Part shown: one piece after another, positions 8,538 to 17,982 of the stretch
Position numbering within the stretch: position 1 is the stretch's first letter
Layout: each line of letters opens with the position of its first letter
Origin: an uncultured Flavobacteriaceae bacterium
GTDB taxonomy: Bacteria; Bacteroidota; Bacteroidia; Flavobacteriales; Flavobacteriaceae
NCBI GenBank assembly: GCA_947500385.1
Contig: CANMSA010000004.1
Coordinates: 186,001-250,000, forward strand
Reading direction: 5' to 3'
DNA: 64,000 nt
Position numbers and translations under genes: made by a program
The notes under the pieces: model-generated
Database searches by the model: none
What the model saw: the letters and a program-made list of their open reading frames with translations, nothing else
Told to the model about the DNA's origin: nothing

Positions 8538-9999
8538 AAAAGACTTGGGGAAATTGATCAAGCAACGTTTGGCAGACGCCGAAGCGGAGCCTGCCAATGA
8601 TCTATGGGCCACTATCGAAAAAACCCTCGACCAAAAACGCAAAAGAAGGGTAGGTTTTTTCTGGTTGTGGGGTGGTGCCGTAGCATTATTTGGGATTCTT
8701 ATGTTGTTTTATTTTACCTCAAATACAACACCCGCTCAAGTAGCTTCAGAACCAAAAGAAACCATTCCAACAAGTCAAGAGGATTCTCTAGTTGATTCTG
8801 AAACACCAACTAAACAAACACAGATCCAGCTACCCAAAAACAAAACGATAGGAACAACCACACAAGATAGTACCACTGAAAAACCTATTGCCCCCCTGTC
8901 AACGACCGTTTCTGATTTCCAACCTATAAAAGGTAATTTGCATCCGGGTAAAAAGGAGCTGCGAAACGATCAAAAGCAGGCTTCCGAGAATAGCAAAAAA
9001 AGACCCCCCTTAGGACGTGAGGAAGCCTCCACAACAGTTCTTTCCGCCAAAACCCATCAACGCAGCACAAAGGCACTTTCAAAGCCGAATTTCAAAAATA
9101 GTGCGGATGAAAACGCAAATGCAAGTGCGGGTGCTCCCTTTGCAAAAACCAATGGTAAAACAGCACTAGCCAAAACAACGCACCCCAAAGTAAGTGATAG
9201 CGTTGAAAGTGCTACCAAAGAAGTCAACAAAGATAGTATCCTGGCAAAAATACTCACCCCTAAAAAACCGCTCTCGGAAGAAGAGGAAGATGAAACGCTT
9301 AAAAAGATATTAGACCCGTCTAAATGGCTTTTTTCGGTACAAATAGCACCCAATTACTACGATTATCTTTCAACAGGAAATCCCTTTGAAGAAAGCCTGA
9401 GTACCGGAAAAACGCAAGGCACCGTTTCACTAGCCTACGGCGTGCTTATCAATATGCCCATTTCCGATAAGTTCACTTTTCGTTTCGGATACAGACGATC
9501 AAATCTTAAACTTACGGTCAAGAACGCCGTAAGTGGTCAAGATGTTTTGGGCGGCAACCCCTTGTTTAGAGACGCCGCTATTGCGCGAAATGCGGTTCCC
9601 ATCCCTACTTCTATTTCAGATTCTATCAATAATGGAGGAAGGTTCAAGATAACCCAGGAACTTAGCTATAATCAAATTCCCTTTGAAACATACTATACCT
9701 TCTATAAGGATAAAATTACGATTGACGCCATTGCCGGAATCAATATTTTATTGCTAGGAAAGAACACCATTGCCATTTCAAACAATACTGGTTCGGTTAC
9801 GATCGGTTCTGGGCGTTATCTTAAAAAGGTAGCGATTGCACCTACAATAGGGCTCGGACTACGGTACCAACTCAATGAAAAAATTAGAATTGATTTCGAA
9901 CCCGTTTTTCGGTATCACAGTAATACCTTCGACAATGCCTACAAGAATCGGCGGCCGTATACCCTTGGTGTCCAAACCGGGCTTACCCTTAAACTGTAA
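8527..9999 (+). CDS. Probable anti-sigma membrane protein with C-terminal outer-membrane-type beta-barrel domain
   Basis: A 490-residue protein whose start overlaps the sigma gene. Residues 1-40 are cytosolic and charged (MEDKKDLGKLIKQRLADAEA, DLWATIEKTLDQKRKRR); residues 41-63 form one membrane segment (VGFFWLWGGAVALFGILMLFYF). A Thr/Lys/Gln-rich linker of about 200 residues follows, then from about 275 a domain that reads as a beta-barrel (WLFSVQIAPNYYDYLSTGNPF...KFTFRFGYRRSNLKLTV...) ending in RPYTLGVQTGLTLKL, with a terminal aromatic/hydrophobic strand. The N-terminal part probably holds the sigma factor at the inner membrane, which is inference from position and topology. The linker could span the periplasm. 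Confidence 0.7.
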   Translation: MEDKKDLGKLIKQRLADAEAEPANDLWATIEKTLDQKRKRRVGFFWLWGGAVALFGILMLFYFTSNTTPAQVASEPKETIPTSQEDSLVDSETPTKQTQIQLPKNKTIGTTTQDSTTEKPIAPLSTTVSDFQPIKGNLHPGKKELRNDQKQASENSKKRPPLGREEASTTVLSAKTHQRSTKALSKPNFKNSADENANASAGAPFAKTNGKTALAKTTHPKVSDSVESATKEVNKDSILAKILTPKKPLSEEEEDETLKKILDPSKWLFSVQIAPNYYDYLSTGNPFEESLSTGKTQGTVSLAYGVLINMPISDKFTFRFGYRRSNLKLTVKNAVSGQDVLGGNPLFRDAAIARNAVPIPTSISDSINNGGRFKITQELSYNQIPFETYYTFYKDKITIDAIAGINILLLGKNTIAISNNTGSVTIGSGRYLKKVAIAPTIGLGLRYQLNEKIRIDFEPVFRYHSNTFDNAYKNRRPYTLGVQTGLTLKL

Positions 10000-10228
10000 T
10001 ATTTCGGTACAATTACCGACTCATATATCAAAGGTTTGAAAAACCTGCTGTAGAAGCTACCTGTAATACGTAGGACAAGCGTTTGGCAATGTGTAAAAAA
10101 CATCGACAAAAGGTAACGGAACGGCCGTTTAACTAAAAAATCAAGTTTTTTTTACCGAATTGTAACATTTCCAAGTTTTGTACGTATAAGTATATGCAGT
10201 CAATGCAACATGAACTTAATTTACTTAA

Positions 10229-11092
10229 ATGAGACAGCTAAAGATTACAAAACAGGTCACCAATAGGGAGACCGCATCTTTGGACAAGTACTTGCAAGAA
10301 ATTGGCAAGGTAGACTTGATTACGGCAGATGAAGAAGTAGAATTGGCACAACGCATCAAGGCAGGCGACCAGATCGCTCTTGAAAAACTAACAAAAGCCA
10401 ATCTTCGATTTGTGGTATCGGTTGCCAAACAGTACCAAAACCAAGGCCTTACTTTACCGGATTTGATCAACGAAGGAAACTTAGGATTGATCAAAGCGGC
10501 ACAGCGTTTCGATGAAACCCGTGGTTTCAAATTTATCTCGTATGCAGTTTGGTGGATTCGACAGTCGATTCTCCAGGCATTGGCAGAGCAGTCCCGTATT
10601 GTACGGTTGCCTTTGAACAAAATTGGATCGATCAACAAGATCAATAAGACTTTTGCTTTCTTGGAGCAGGCACACGAGCGCCAGCCTTCCGCAGAGGAGA
10701 TCGCAAAGGAATTGGATATGACGGTCGAAGACGTAAAACAATCTTTGAAAAACTCAGGACGCCATGTTTCGATGGATGCGCCATTGATTGATGGGGAAGA
10801 TTCCAACCTATATGATGTATTGCGTAGTGGGGAATCACCAAACCCTGACAAAGAGTTGTTACACGAATCACTTCGCACAGAAATTGAGCGTGCGTTGGAA
10901 ACCTTAACCCCTCGGGAAGCGGATGTAATTCGTTTGTATTTCGGTTTGGCGGGACAGCACTCCATGACCTTGGAAGAAATCGGGGAAACTTTCGATTTGA
11001 CCAGGGAACGCGTACGCCAAATCAAAGAGAAGGCGATTCGAAGGTTGAAACACACCTCTAGAAGTAAAATTTTAAAGACCTATTTGGGTTAA
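10229..11092 (+). CDS. rpoD: Primary RNA polymerase sigma factor (short Bacteroidota type)
   Basis: The 287-residue housekeeping sigma factor. It begins directly at region 1.2 ([27 protein letters not shown]), continues through region 2 ([56 protein letters not shown]), region 3 and region 4 ([19 protein letters not shown]...[17 protein letters not shown]). Region 1.1 and the large non-conserved region are absent, which is normal for this phylum. It recognises the TTG/TAnnTTTG promoters noted in this window. A terminator follows at 11204. Confidence 0.97.
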   Translation: MRQLKITKQVTNRETASLDKYLQEIGKVDLITADEEVELAQRIKAGDQIALEKLTKANLRFVVSVAKQYQNQGLTLPDLINEGNLGLIKAAQRFDETRGFKFISYAVWWIRQSILQALAEQSRIVRLPLNKIGSINKINKTFAFLEQAHERQPSAEEIAKELDMTVEDVKQSLKNSGRHVSMDAPLIDGEDSNLYDVLRSGESPNPDKELLHESLRTEIERALETLTPREADVIRLYFGLAGQHSMTLEEIGETFDLTRERVRQIKEKAIRRLKHTSRSKILKTYLG

Positions 11093-11203
11093 AATCCCAA
11101 AAATTACGTGTTAAAGATTCCATAAATTGGAAATTTGGCATATATATTGTAATTTTACCAGTACAAGCAGTTATCATGACTGTTCGTTTTTTGATTGATG
11201 AAT

Positions 11204-11231
11204 AAACTCCGGCTGATTACCGGAGTTTTTT
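11204..11231 (+). terminator. Rho-independent terminator after rpoD
   Basis: A 9-bp perfect stem AAACTCCGG (11204-11212) / CCGGAGTTT (11220-11228), loop CTGATTA, followed by T residues to 11231. It lies about 110 bases after the rpoD stop, so rpoD mRNA would have a long 3' UTR. Confidence 0.85.
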
Positions 11232-11291
11232 CATTTAAGACCTTTTTGCGTCGCCCCGCCCGTTCCTTAATATGTCAAATTATTTTACACT

Positions 11292-11525
11292 ATGCCCGAT
11301 ACAAATGTACAACCAAACAATCCCCTACACGGTGTTAAACTAGTGGATATCCTGGAATACTTAACGGAAAAGTATAGTTGGGAAGAATTGGCTTCAAAAA
11401 TTAATATCAACTGTTTTAAGAGCAACCCATCGATCAAGTCATCCTTGAAATTCTTACGAAGAACTCCCTGGGCAAGAGAGAAAGTAGAGCGTTTGTATTT
11501 AAAATCCCTAAAACATAAAGTTTAA
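11292..11525 (+). CDS. VF530 / DUF2132 family DNA-binding protein
   Basis: A 77-residue basic protein matching the VF530 family (PF09905, DUF2132), small helical proteins reported to bind double-stranded DNA. The recognisable core is [60 protein letters not shown], nearly the whole protein. It lies 10 bases before trmL and is probably co-transcribed with it. Its cellular role is not established. Confidence 0.85.
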   Translation: MPDTNVQPNNPLHGVKLVDILEYLTEKYSWEELASKININCFKSNPSIKSSLKFLRRTPWAREKVERLYLKSLKHKV

Positions 11526-11535
11526 ATGTACACTT

Positions 11536-11988
11536 ATGGGATATAACATTGTTCTCATAGAGCCTGAAATTCCCAATAATACGGGAAATATAGGACGATT
11601 GGCCTTGGCTACGGGATCGAACCTCCATTTGGTAAAACCCTATGGATTTGAATTGAGCGATAAGCGACTAAAACGGGCAGGGCTCGATTACTGGGAGTAC
11701 CTATCGGTGTTTGAATATGAAAGCACCGAAGCCTTTTTTAATGCCCAGGGTACTAAAAAAATGGTATTTCTTTCGAGTCATGGGCAAAAAACACATTGGG
11801 AAATTACCTATGAAGAAGATATGTTCTTCGTATTCGGGAAAGAGTCTGTCGGGTTATCCAAAAAGCTCTTATCCGATAACCCTGATTCGGTTTTCAAAAT
11901 TCCTTTGTACAGCGAACATATACGTAGTTTAAACTTGGCCAATGCCGTGGCCATTACCGTTTATGAAGGCTTGAAACAACTAAAATAG
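11536..11988 (+). CDS. trmL: tRNA (cytidine(34)-2'-O)-methyltransferase
   Basis: A 150-residue SPOUT-family enzyme that 2'-O-methylates the wobble C or U of certain tRNA-Leu species. The family motifs are clear: IVLIEPEIPNNTGNIGRLAL at the N-terminus, KRLKRAGLDYWEY in the middle, and the knot region FVFGKESVGLSKKLL plus IPLYSEHIRSLNLANAVAITVYE at the C-terminus. Length is typical. It follows the VF530 gene closely. Confidence 0.93.
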   Translation: MGYNIVLIEPEIPNNTGNIGRLALATGSNLHLVKPYGFELSDKRLKRAGLDYWEYLSVFEYESTEAFFNAQGTKKMVFLSSHGQKTHWEITYEEDMFFVFGKESVGLSKKLLSDNPDSVFKIPLYSEHIRSLNLANAVAITVYEGLKQLK

Positions 11989-12010
11989 CTATTTGGTGCG
12001 GTACATTTTG

Positions 12011-12018
12011 TATCTTTA
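12011..12018 (+). promoter_or_regulatory. Putative -7 box
   Basis: TATCTTTA differs by one base from TAnnTTTG and lies 24 bases before the ATG at 12043. A TTTG is present at 11992-11995, but the 15-base spacer is shorter than usual. Weak prediction. Confidence 0.35.
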
Positions 12019-12042
12019 GATACAACCTAAGACCCATCCACA

Positions 12043-14694
12043 ATGTACAGAATTCCTATTGCTTTGTTACTCTTGCTCTTGGTATTTTCCTGTGAAACAG
12101 GAACTGAAAAGGAGGTAGCGATAAATGAAAATACCATTGAATTTACCATTCCGGAAGGTTTTGAACTAGAGGAACTCTACCACCCAAGCGAACATGGGCA
12201 AGGTTCTTGGGTGGCCATGGCACAAGGTCCTGATAACACGGTTTTCGCATGCGATCAACGCGGTAAAATATACCTTTTTAACACCCCGGAAATTGGAGAT
12301 CGACTACACCCCACTGAAGTAGATAGTTTGGACTTAAATATTGGTCAGGCCCATGGCCTTCTTTGGGCTCATGAGAGTCTGTATGTTGCGGTAAACAAGA
12401 AATGGGACGACGCTGTTCCCGATGCACAAGAAAATGGAAGCGGCATCTACCGTGTACAGGATAGTGATGGTAACGGAAAATTAGACAAGATTACCCGATT
12501 ACTCAAACTGGAAGGCCATGGCGAACACGGCCCCCATAGTTTCGTTTTGGCACCAGATGGCCGGTCGATCTATTTTATCGCCGGGAACCATACTACAATT
12601 CCAAATTCGCTTTTGGCCACGAGTAGACTACCAACGAATTGGGGTGAGGACAACCTTTTTCCACCTTTTTTGGATGCCCGAGGGCATGCCAATGACATCA
12701 AAGCTCCCGGGGGATGGATATCGAAGTTTGATCCCGACGGGAACCAATGGGAACTTATTTCGGCAGGGTATCGGAATCCGTTCGATATGGCGTTTAATAA
12801 AGATGGGGAACTCTTTGCCTATGATGCCGATATGGAATGGGACATTGGCATGCCCTGGTATCGACCAACGCGTATCTGCCACGTAACCAGTGGCAGTGAA
12901 TATGGCTGGCGTACCGGATCGGGGAAATGGCCCGCCTACTATGCGGATAATCTTCCGGCGGTTCATAATTTGGAGCAGGGGTCCCCGACCGCGGTCCTAT
13001 CCGGGGCCAACTTGGCCTTTCCTACCAAATACCAGCACGGCCTGTTTGTGATGGACTGGAGTTTCGGTACCGTTTACTTCATCGATTTAATACCCAAAGG
13101 AAGCAGCTACGAAGCAGAAAGAGAGGAATTCCTATCAGGAACGCCCCTACCCCTCACAGATATGATCAACGGTACTGACGGCGCACTTTATTTTGCCACG
13201 GGGGGACGCGGACTTGATTCCCGGCTGTACCGTTTGCGATACACCGGTACCAAAGAAGATATGACCGTAGCGGTTACCAGGGATAATACCGAAGACCTTC
13301 GCGTATTGCGGCATCAGCTCGAAAAATTTCACGGAACACAAGATTCCGAAGGGGTGGATCTGGCCATTGAACATCTGAACCATCCGGATCGCCATATTCG
13401 CTATGCCGCCCGCATCGTTTTGGAACACCAACCCGTCGCTAACTGGATCGACCTTTTTTCCAAAGAAACAGATGAACGAACCATTATCGAGATGGGCATT
13501 GCGCTAGCGCACCAAGGGGATAAAAGCATGCAATCGCTTCTTTTGAAAAAATTACATTCGATACCATTGGAACAACTTTCCGATTATTATAAAATAGCCC
13601 TTTTAAGGACCTATAGTCTTACTTTTATTCGAATGGGGGAGCCTTCTCCTAAAGACCAACTTGCGACCGCCAAAAAATTAAATGTCTATTTCCCACATGC
13701 CAACAATGCCGTTACCCGGGAATTGGGACAGTTATTGCTTTATTTAAAGTCTGATGGCTGCACCGAAAAGCTGGTAGAGCTCCTAGAGAAACATACCAAG
13801 GAAAAGACCATTGCCAAGGATGTTGCCATGATTTCTGAGGAAACAACCCTACGAAGTGAGCAATATGGGCCACTTATCCGGGAAGTCATCGCTAAAATGC
13901 CTCCAAGCGAGTCTATTTATTACGGTATGCTGTTAAGTCATGCAACAGAGGATTGGTCCAAAGCACTACGGGAGCGTTACTTTCTTTGGTTTTATGATGT
14001 ATTGGGTACCAAGGGTGGTATGAGTTTTAAGGCCTATATGGAGGATGTACGCCTGCAGGCAATGACCCATGTACCCGACGGTCAAAAAGACCATTTTCAA
14101 GAACTGTCGGGGGTATATTCCCCTTCTACGGCGATAGCGGATTTGCCAGAGCCGATAGGGCCAGGACGCAGTTACACTGGCGATGCTATAAGCCAAATTC
14201 TTTGGGGCGGTGGTATGGACGATTATGAAGGCACCATTGCCGCCGGGGAGCGAGCCTATCAGGCGGCCATGTGTGTGCTCTGCCATCGAATGCGCGGGGA
14301 AGGTGGTGCCGCGGGGCCCGACCTGACCCAAGCACATACCAAATTTAGCAGCTATGAAATGCTCTTCGCGCTTTACAGCCCCAATGATGAAATTTCGGAC
14401 CAATATGCCAATACCTTGTTTCATTTAGCAGATGGAAAGAAGATTGCCGGGCGAATAAAGACCGAAGAGGGTGATTCCATAGCACTTATGCCCAATCCCT
14501 TTAACGAGGCGTATACGGTAAAATTGGCAAAAAACCAGGTGGTTAAAAGAGAGCTTTCGCCCATTTCGCCCATGCCATCAGGCTTATTGAACCGATTGAA
14601 CGAACAAGAAGTATTGGATTTATTCGCTTATTTGACGTCGGGAGGAGACGCATCACATGCGGTATACACGAAAAAAAATAACCAATCAGAATAA
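12043..14694 (+). CDS. Propeller/HEAT/cytochrome c lipoprotein (PVC-type haem-binding family)
   Basis: An 883-residue exported lipoprotein (signal peptide with lipobox Cys17, LVFSC). Residues about 30-400 look like the sorbosone/glucose-dehydrogenase-type beta-propeller seen in PVC-type haem proteins (GHGEHGPHSFVLAPDGRSIY, SAGYRNPFDMAFNKDGELFAYDADMEWD). About 420-640 is helical, HEAT-like. The C-terminus carries one c-type haem site, CVLCH, at residues 744-748, followed by GEGGAAGPDLT, with a plausible distal Met downstream. Such proteins are presumed periplasmic dehydrogenases passing electrons to cytochromes; the substrate is unknown. The downstream methyltransferase starts 14 bases later but need not be functionally linked. 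Confidence 0.85.
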   Translation: MYRIPIALLLLLLVFSCETGTEKEVAINENTIEFTIPEGFELEELYHPSEHGQGSWVAMAQGPDNTVFACDQRGKIYLFNTPEIGDRLHPTEVDSLDLNIGQAHGLLWAHESLYVAVNKKWDDAVPDAQENGSGIYRVQDSDGNGKLDKITRLLKLEGHGEHGPHSFVLAPDGRSIYFIAGNHTTIPNSLLATSRLPTNWGEDNLFPPFLDARGHANDIKAPGGWISKFDPDGNQWELISAGYRNPFDMAFNKDGELFAYDADMEWDIGMPWYRPTRICHVTSGSEYGWRTGSGKWPAYYADNLPAVHNLEQGSPTAVLSGANLAFPTKYQHGLFVMDWSFGTVYFIDLIPKGSSYEAEREEFLSGTPLPLTDMINGTDGALYFATGGRGLDSRLYRLRYTGTKEDMTVAVTRDNTEDLRVLRHQLEKFHGTQDSEGVDLAIEHLNHPDRHIRYAARIVLEHQPVANWIDLFSKETDERTIIEMGIALAHQGDKSMQSLLLKKLHSIPLEQLSDYYKIALLRTYSLTFIRMGEPSPKDQLATAKKLNVYFPHANNAVTRELGQLLLYLKSDGCTEKLVELLEKHTKEKTIAKDVAMISEETTLRSEQYGPLIREVIAKMPPSESIYYGMLLSHATEDWSKALRERYFLWFYDVLGTKGGMSFKAYMEDVRLQAMTHVPDGQKDHFQELSGVYSPSTAIADLPEPIGPGRSYTGDAISQILWGGGMDDYEGTIAAGERAYQAAMCVLCHRMRGEGGAAGPDLTQAHTKFSSYEMLFALYSPNDEISDQYANTLFHLADGKKIAGRIKTEEGDSIALMPNPFNEAYTVKLAKNQVVKRELSPISPMPSGLLNRLNEQEVLDLFAYLTSGGDASHAVYTKKNNQSE

Positions 14695-14708
14695 CCAAGC
14701 ACCGACCA

Positions 14709-15521
14709 ATGGAAAAAAAAGCATATATCTTAGGAACCGATCAACAAGAGTTGTTCCGTCTGGGTGTGCAGCATCAGGTATGGGCCGAAGAAGCCCAAAA
14801 AGGGTGGCGTACAGCTCAGTTCAGTGCCGGGCAAACCCTGTTGGATTTGGGTTGTGGCCCAGGGTACTGCACCAAAGAACTTGCCTTTATTGCTGGTGAG
14901 CATGGAAAGGTAATCGGTATCGACAAATCTGAACATTTTATAGAACACCTTCAAAAAACGGCTGCCTTATACCACCTAAACATAGAAGCGATCGCGTCGA
15001 ATTTCGATGCGATGCAACTCGCTGCAGAAAGTATTGATGGGATGTATTGCCGATGGGCATTGGCGTGGATACCCAATCCCGAAGAAATTCTTCAAAAAGT
15101 ACTGACCGCCCTCAAACCGGGAGGCAAAATGGTCATTCATGAATACTACGACTGGTCATTACTTCAAACAGAACCTAAAAAAGAAGGGCTATCGAAAGCA
15201 ATTGCCATGGCCCTCAAAAGCTTTAAAGATTCTGAGAATGAAATTGATATCGGCAGGCATCTACCATCAATAGTATCCAACTTAGGGATGAAGGTTGTTG
15301 GGTACAGGCCAATGGCCAAAATAGCGACACCTGCGGCAAGTGTTTGGCAATGGCCAAAAACTTTTTTCCAAAGTTACTTTCCAAGATTGGTCGCCACCAA
15401 ATATCTGACGAAGGAAGAGGTAAAACAAGCCCTTTCGGAACTCGATGAGTTAGAAAAAAACCCAGGCGCTTCGATCGCTACCTGCCTAATGGTTGAAATT
15501 ATTGCGGAAAAAATCGATTAG
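14709..15521 (+). CDS. Class I SAM-dependent methyltransferase
   Basis: A 270-residue cytosolic methyltransferase. SAM-binding motif I is LLDLGCGPGYCTKEL (about residues 45-59), with the acidic motif IGIDKSEHF about 25 residues later, MYCRWALAWIPNPEEIL as motif III region, and LKPGGKMVIHEYYDW. These place it in the Methyltransf_11/25 group. The substrate cannot be inferred. It starts 14 bases after the haem-protein gene and is followed 72 bases later by a GyrI-like protein. Confidence 0.9.
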   Translation: MEKKAYILGTDQQELFRLGVQHQVWAEEAQKGWRTAQFSAGQTLLDLGCGPGYCTKELAFIAGEHGKVIGIDKSEHFIEHLQKTAALYHLNIEAIASNFDAMQLAAESIDGMYCRWALAWIPNPEEILQKVLTALKPGGKMVIHEYYDWSLLQTEPKKEGLSKAIAMALKSFKDSENEIDIGRHLPSIVSNLGMKVVGYRPMAKIATPAASVWQWPKTFFQSYFPRLVATKYLTKEEVKQALSELDELEKNPGASIATCLMVEIIAEKID

Positions 15522-15593
15522 AACCATTACCCTGCTGACAACCAGTTGTCATTCCCGTTAACTAACTTTACAGATACAAATCCAAATTACTCC

Positions 15594-16220
15594 ATGAAAC
15601 ACGAATGGCGCAAAAAGGAAAAAAGCCGGTACCTACCAAAAAAAACACCCGAATTGGTTCAAATACCCCCCTACCAGTTTCTGACCATTTCAGGGCAGGG
15701 AAATCCAAACAATGAAGCTTTTTTCGAGTACATCAGCGTATTGTATTCCATGTCGTACGCCATTAAAATGACCCTTAAAAAAGAACAAGAAATTGATGGA
15801 TACTTCGATTATACGGTATACTCTTTGGAGGGCGTTTGGGATATTAGCGAGGAAGCAAAGAAGACCTTCGATGGTATCCTAAACAAAGATGATCTTGTGT
15901 TTACCTTGATGATCAGACAACCTCATTTTGTAACTGCCACTTTTGTTCAAAAGATGAAAGTGCTCACAAAGGCTCGAAAACCACACCCCCTACTAGACCA
16001 GGTAAAATTTGAAAAAATCGACGAAGGCCTTTGCATTCAGATGATGCATATTGGCAGTTATGACAACGAATCGGAGAGTTTTGAGATTATGGAAACTTTT
16101 GCCAACCAAAAGGGATTCCATAGAAAATCAAAAATACATAGAGAAATATACCTATCCGATTTCCGAAAAGTAGCTTCTGAAAAATTGAAAACCGTATTGC
16201 GCTTTCAAGTAGTACGCTGA
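15594..16220 (+). CDS. GyrI-like small-molecule-binding domain protein
   Basis: A 208-residue stand-alone GyrI-like (SOUL/SHS2-type) protein. VQIPPYQFLTISGQGNPNNEAFFEYISVLYSMSYAIKM at residues about 20-57 is characteristic of the family, and the second half contains QMMHIGSYDNESESFEIMETFANQKGF. Such domains bind hydrophobic ligands and occur as effector domains of regulators or alone, as here. I use the ATG at 15594 (MKHEWRKKEKSRY) rather than a TTG at 15546. Ligand unknown. Confidence 0.82.
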   Translation: MKHEWRKKEKSRYLPKKTPELVQIPPYQFLTISGQGNPNNEAFFEYISVLYSMSYAIKMTLKKEQEIDGYFDYTVYSLEGVWDISEEAKKTFDGILNKDDLVFTLMIRQPHFVTATFVQKMKVLTKARKPHPLLDQVKFEKIDEGLCIQMMHIGSYDNESESFEIMETFANQKGFHRKSKIHREIYLSDFRKVASEKLKTVLRFQVVR

Positions 16221-16320
16221 GGTATGAAAAGAATCACAACCCTTTTTTTGAGTTTCATTTACACATTTCGACAAGCCTTCGAATTCTAAAAGCGGGCTCC
16301 CCTATCCCACCCCAATTGTG

Positions 16321-16328
16321 TACTTTTG
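16321..16328 (+). promoter_or_regulatory. Putative -7 box for rpe-ypdA
   Basis: TACTTTTG is an exact TAnnTTTG match 27 bases before the rpe start. No clear TTG lies at -33, so support is the -7 element and position only. Confidence 0.42.
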
Positions 16329-16354
16329 TATTGAATTGATACAAGTATTTTCAA

Positions 16355-17014
16355 ATGAGCAGTATTAAAATAGCCCCTTCCTTATTGGCAGCAGACTTCG
16401 GAAACCTACAACGCGATGTTGAAATGGTGAATCAAAGTGAAGCCGATTGGCATCATATTGATGTGATGGATGGCGTATTTGTTCCCAACATTTCGTATGG
16501 AATGCCTGTTGTAAAGGCCATTTCACAGCACGCTACCAAACCTTTGGATGTGCATTTAATGATCGTAGATCCCGATCGTTATATTACCACTTTTGCAGAA
16601 TTGGGCGCTGCTATTTTAACGGTACATCTCGAAGCTTGTACACATTTACATAGAACGCTGCAAGCCATTAAAGCGGCAGGAATGAAGGCCGGGGTGGCGT
16701 TAAACCCACATACGAACATACAGCTTCTAGAGGACACCATTTCAGATATCGATGTGGTTTGCCTTATGAGCGTAAATCCGGGGTTCGGAGGGCAATCATT
16801 CATTGAAAACACCTACGATAAAGTAAAAGCCCTCAAGGAACTTATTCAAAAAAAGGGAGCGTCGACCCTAATTGAAATAGATGGTGGCGTAACCTCAAAA
16901 AACGCGAAGGCGCTTTCGGAAGCCGGTGCAGATGTGCTGGTTGCCGGGAGCTTCGTATTCAAAAGCAAAACCCCTGTACAGACCATCTCCGAACTCAAAC
17001 AAATTGCGGGATAA
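16355..17014 (+). CDS. rpe: Ribulose-phosphate 3-epimerase
   Basis: A 219-residue TIM-barrel enzyme interconverting ribulose-5-phosphate and xylulose-5-phosphate in the pentose phosphate pathway. Signatures: IKIAPSLLAADFGNL at the start, HIDVMDGVFVPNISYG (metal-binding His and catalytic Asp), DVHLMIVDPDRY, VCLMSVNPGFGGQSF and EIDGGVTSKNAKALSEAGADVLVAGSFVF. Length and start are typical. Its stop codon shares one base with the start of the next gene (TAATG), so translation is probably coupled. Confidence 0.97.
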   Translation: MSSIKIAPSLLAADFGNLQRDVEMVNQSEADWHHIDVMDGVFVPNISYGMPVVKAISQHATKPLDVHLMIVDPDRYITTFAELGAAILTVHLEACTHLHRTLQAIKAAGMKAGVALNPHTNIQLLEDTISDIDVVCLMSVNPGFGGQSFIENTYDKVKALKELIQKKGASTLIEIDGGVTSKNAKALSEAGADVLVAGSFVFKSKTPVQTISELKQIAG

Positions 17015-17982
17015 TGCAGCGTTTTGACCTTGTTATTGTTGGTGGAGGGCCTATTGGCATTGCTTGTGGACTGGAGGCACAAAAAAAAGGACTTTCCTAT
17101 TTAATCCTTGAAAAGGGGACCATTGTGAATTCCCTTTTCAACTATCCGGTAAATATGCAGTTCTTTTCTTCCTCGGAACGGCTTGAAATAGACGACATTC
17201 CCTTTATTAGCAATGAAGCAAAACCAAAGCGGAACGAGGCCTTGGAATACTATCGAAGAATTGTAAGCAGCAACAAATTGAATATTCAGTTGTTTGAAGA
17301 AGTGACAGGGATAAAAAGCTCGGATGATGGTTTTTCCATCAACACGAACAAGGCGGCCTACAACTCTGCAAATGTTGTTATTGCCACCGGCTTCTATGAC
17401 TTACCAAATTACTTGAACGTACCCGGAGAGGACCTTTTGAAAGTAGCGCATTATTATAAAGATCCCCATTTTTACGCACATCAAAAACTGGCCGTTGTCG
17501 GCGCCAGCAATTCGGCCATCGATGCTGCCTTGGAATGTTATCGAAAAGGTGCCGAAGTAACCTTGATCATTCGCGGACCCGAGGTAGGGCAGCGTGTAAA
17601 ATACTGGGTGCGCCCAGATATTGTTAATCGTATTGAGGAAGGGAGCATCAAAGCATACTACAATACGACCATTGAAAAAATAAAGGAGGAAGAACTTATA
17701 CTTCGATTACCTCAGGGAACAATCACGATACAAAACGATTTTGTCTTGGCACTTACCGGCTATCGCCCCAATTTTTCCTTTCTAGAAAAGTTAGGTATCG
17801 AACTTTCCAAAGATGAAAAAAAACTACCATGTTACAATGAAAAAACCATGGAGACCAATGTGAAAGGATTATACTTAGCGGGCGTTATCTGCGGTGGCAT
17901 GGAAACACATAAATGGTTTATAGAAAATTCACGAATTCATGCGCCTATGATCATTGCGGATATACGATCAAAAATGGCATAA
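17014..17982 (+). CDS. ypdA: YpdA-family FAD/NAD(P)H oxidoreductase (putative bacillithiol-disulfide reductase)
   Basis: A 322-residue flavoprotein of the YpdA/Bdr family. An N-terminal FAD Rossmann motif is visible at residues about 5-20 (LVIVGGGPIGIACGLEAQKKG), with YPVNMQFFSSSERLEIDDIPF typical of YpdA, a central NAD(P)H motif (LAVVGASNSAIDAALECYRKG) and a C-terminal FAD segment (GLYLAGVICGGMETHKWFIENSR). No redox CxxC pair is evident, as expected for YpdA and unlike thioredoxin reductase. In Firmicutes YpdA reduces bacillithiol disulfide; the thiol used here is not shown by the window. The start overlaps rpe by one base. Confidence 0.9.
   Translation: MQRFDLVIVGGGPIGIACGLEAQKKGLSYLILEKGTIVNSLFNYPVNMQFFSSSERLEIDDIPFISNEAKPKRNEALEYYRRIVSSNKLNIQLFEEVTGIKSSDDGFSINTNKAAYNSANVVIATGFYDLPNYLNVPGEDLLKVAHYYKDPHFYAHQKLAVVGASNSAIDAALECYRKGAEVTLIIRGPEVGQRVKYWVRPDIVNRIEEGSIKAYYNTTIEKIKEEELILRLPQGTITIQNDFVLALTGYRPNFSFLEKLGIELSKDEKKLPCYNEKTMETNVKGLYLAGVICGGMETHKWFIENSRIHAPMIIADIRSKMA

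Noticed and set aside
10225-11055. A 276-codon open frame on the minus strand opposite rpoD
   Set aside because: It is fully antisense to the highly conserved sigma-factor gene and has no family-like motifs; it results from codon bias of rpoD.
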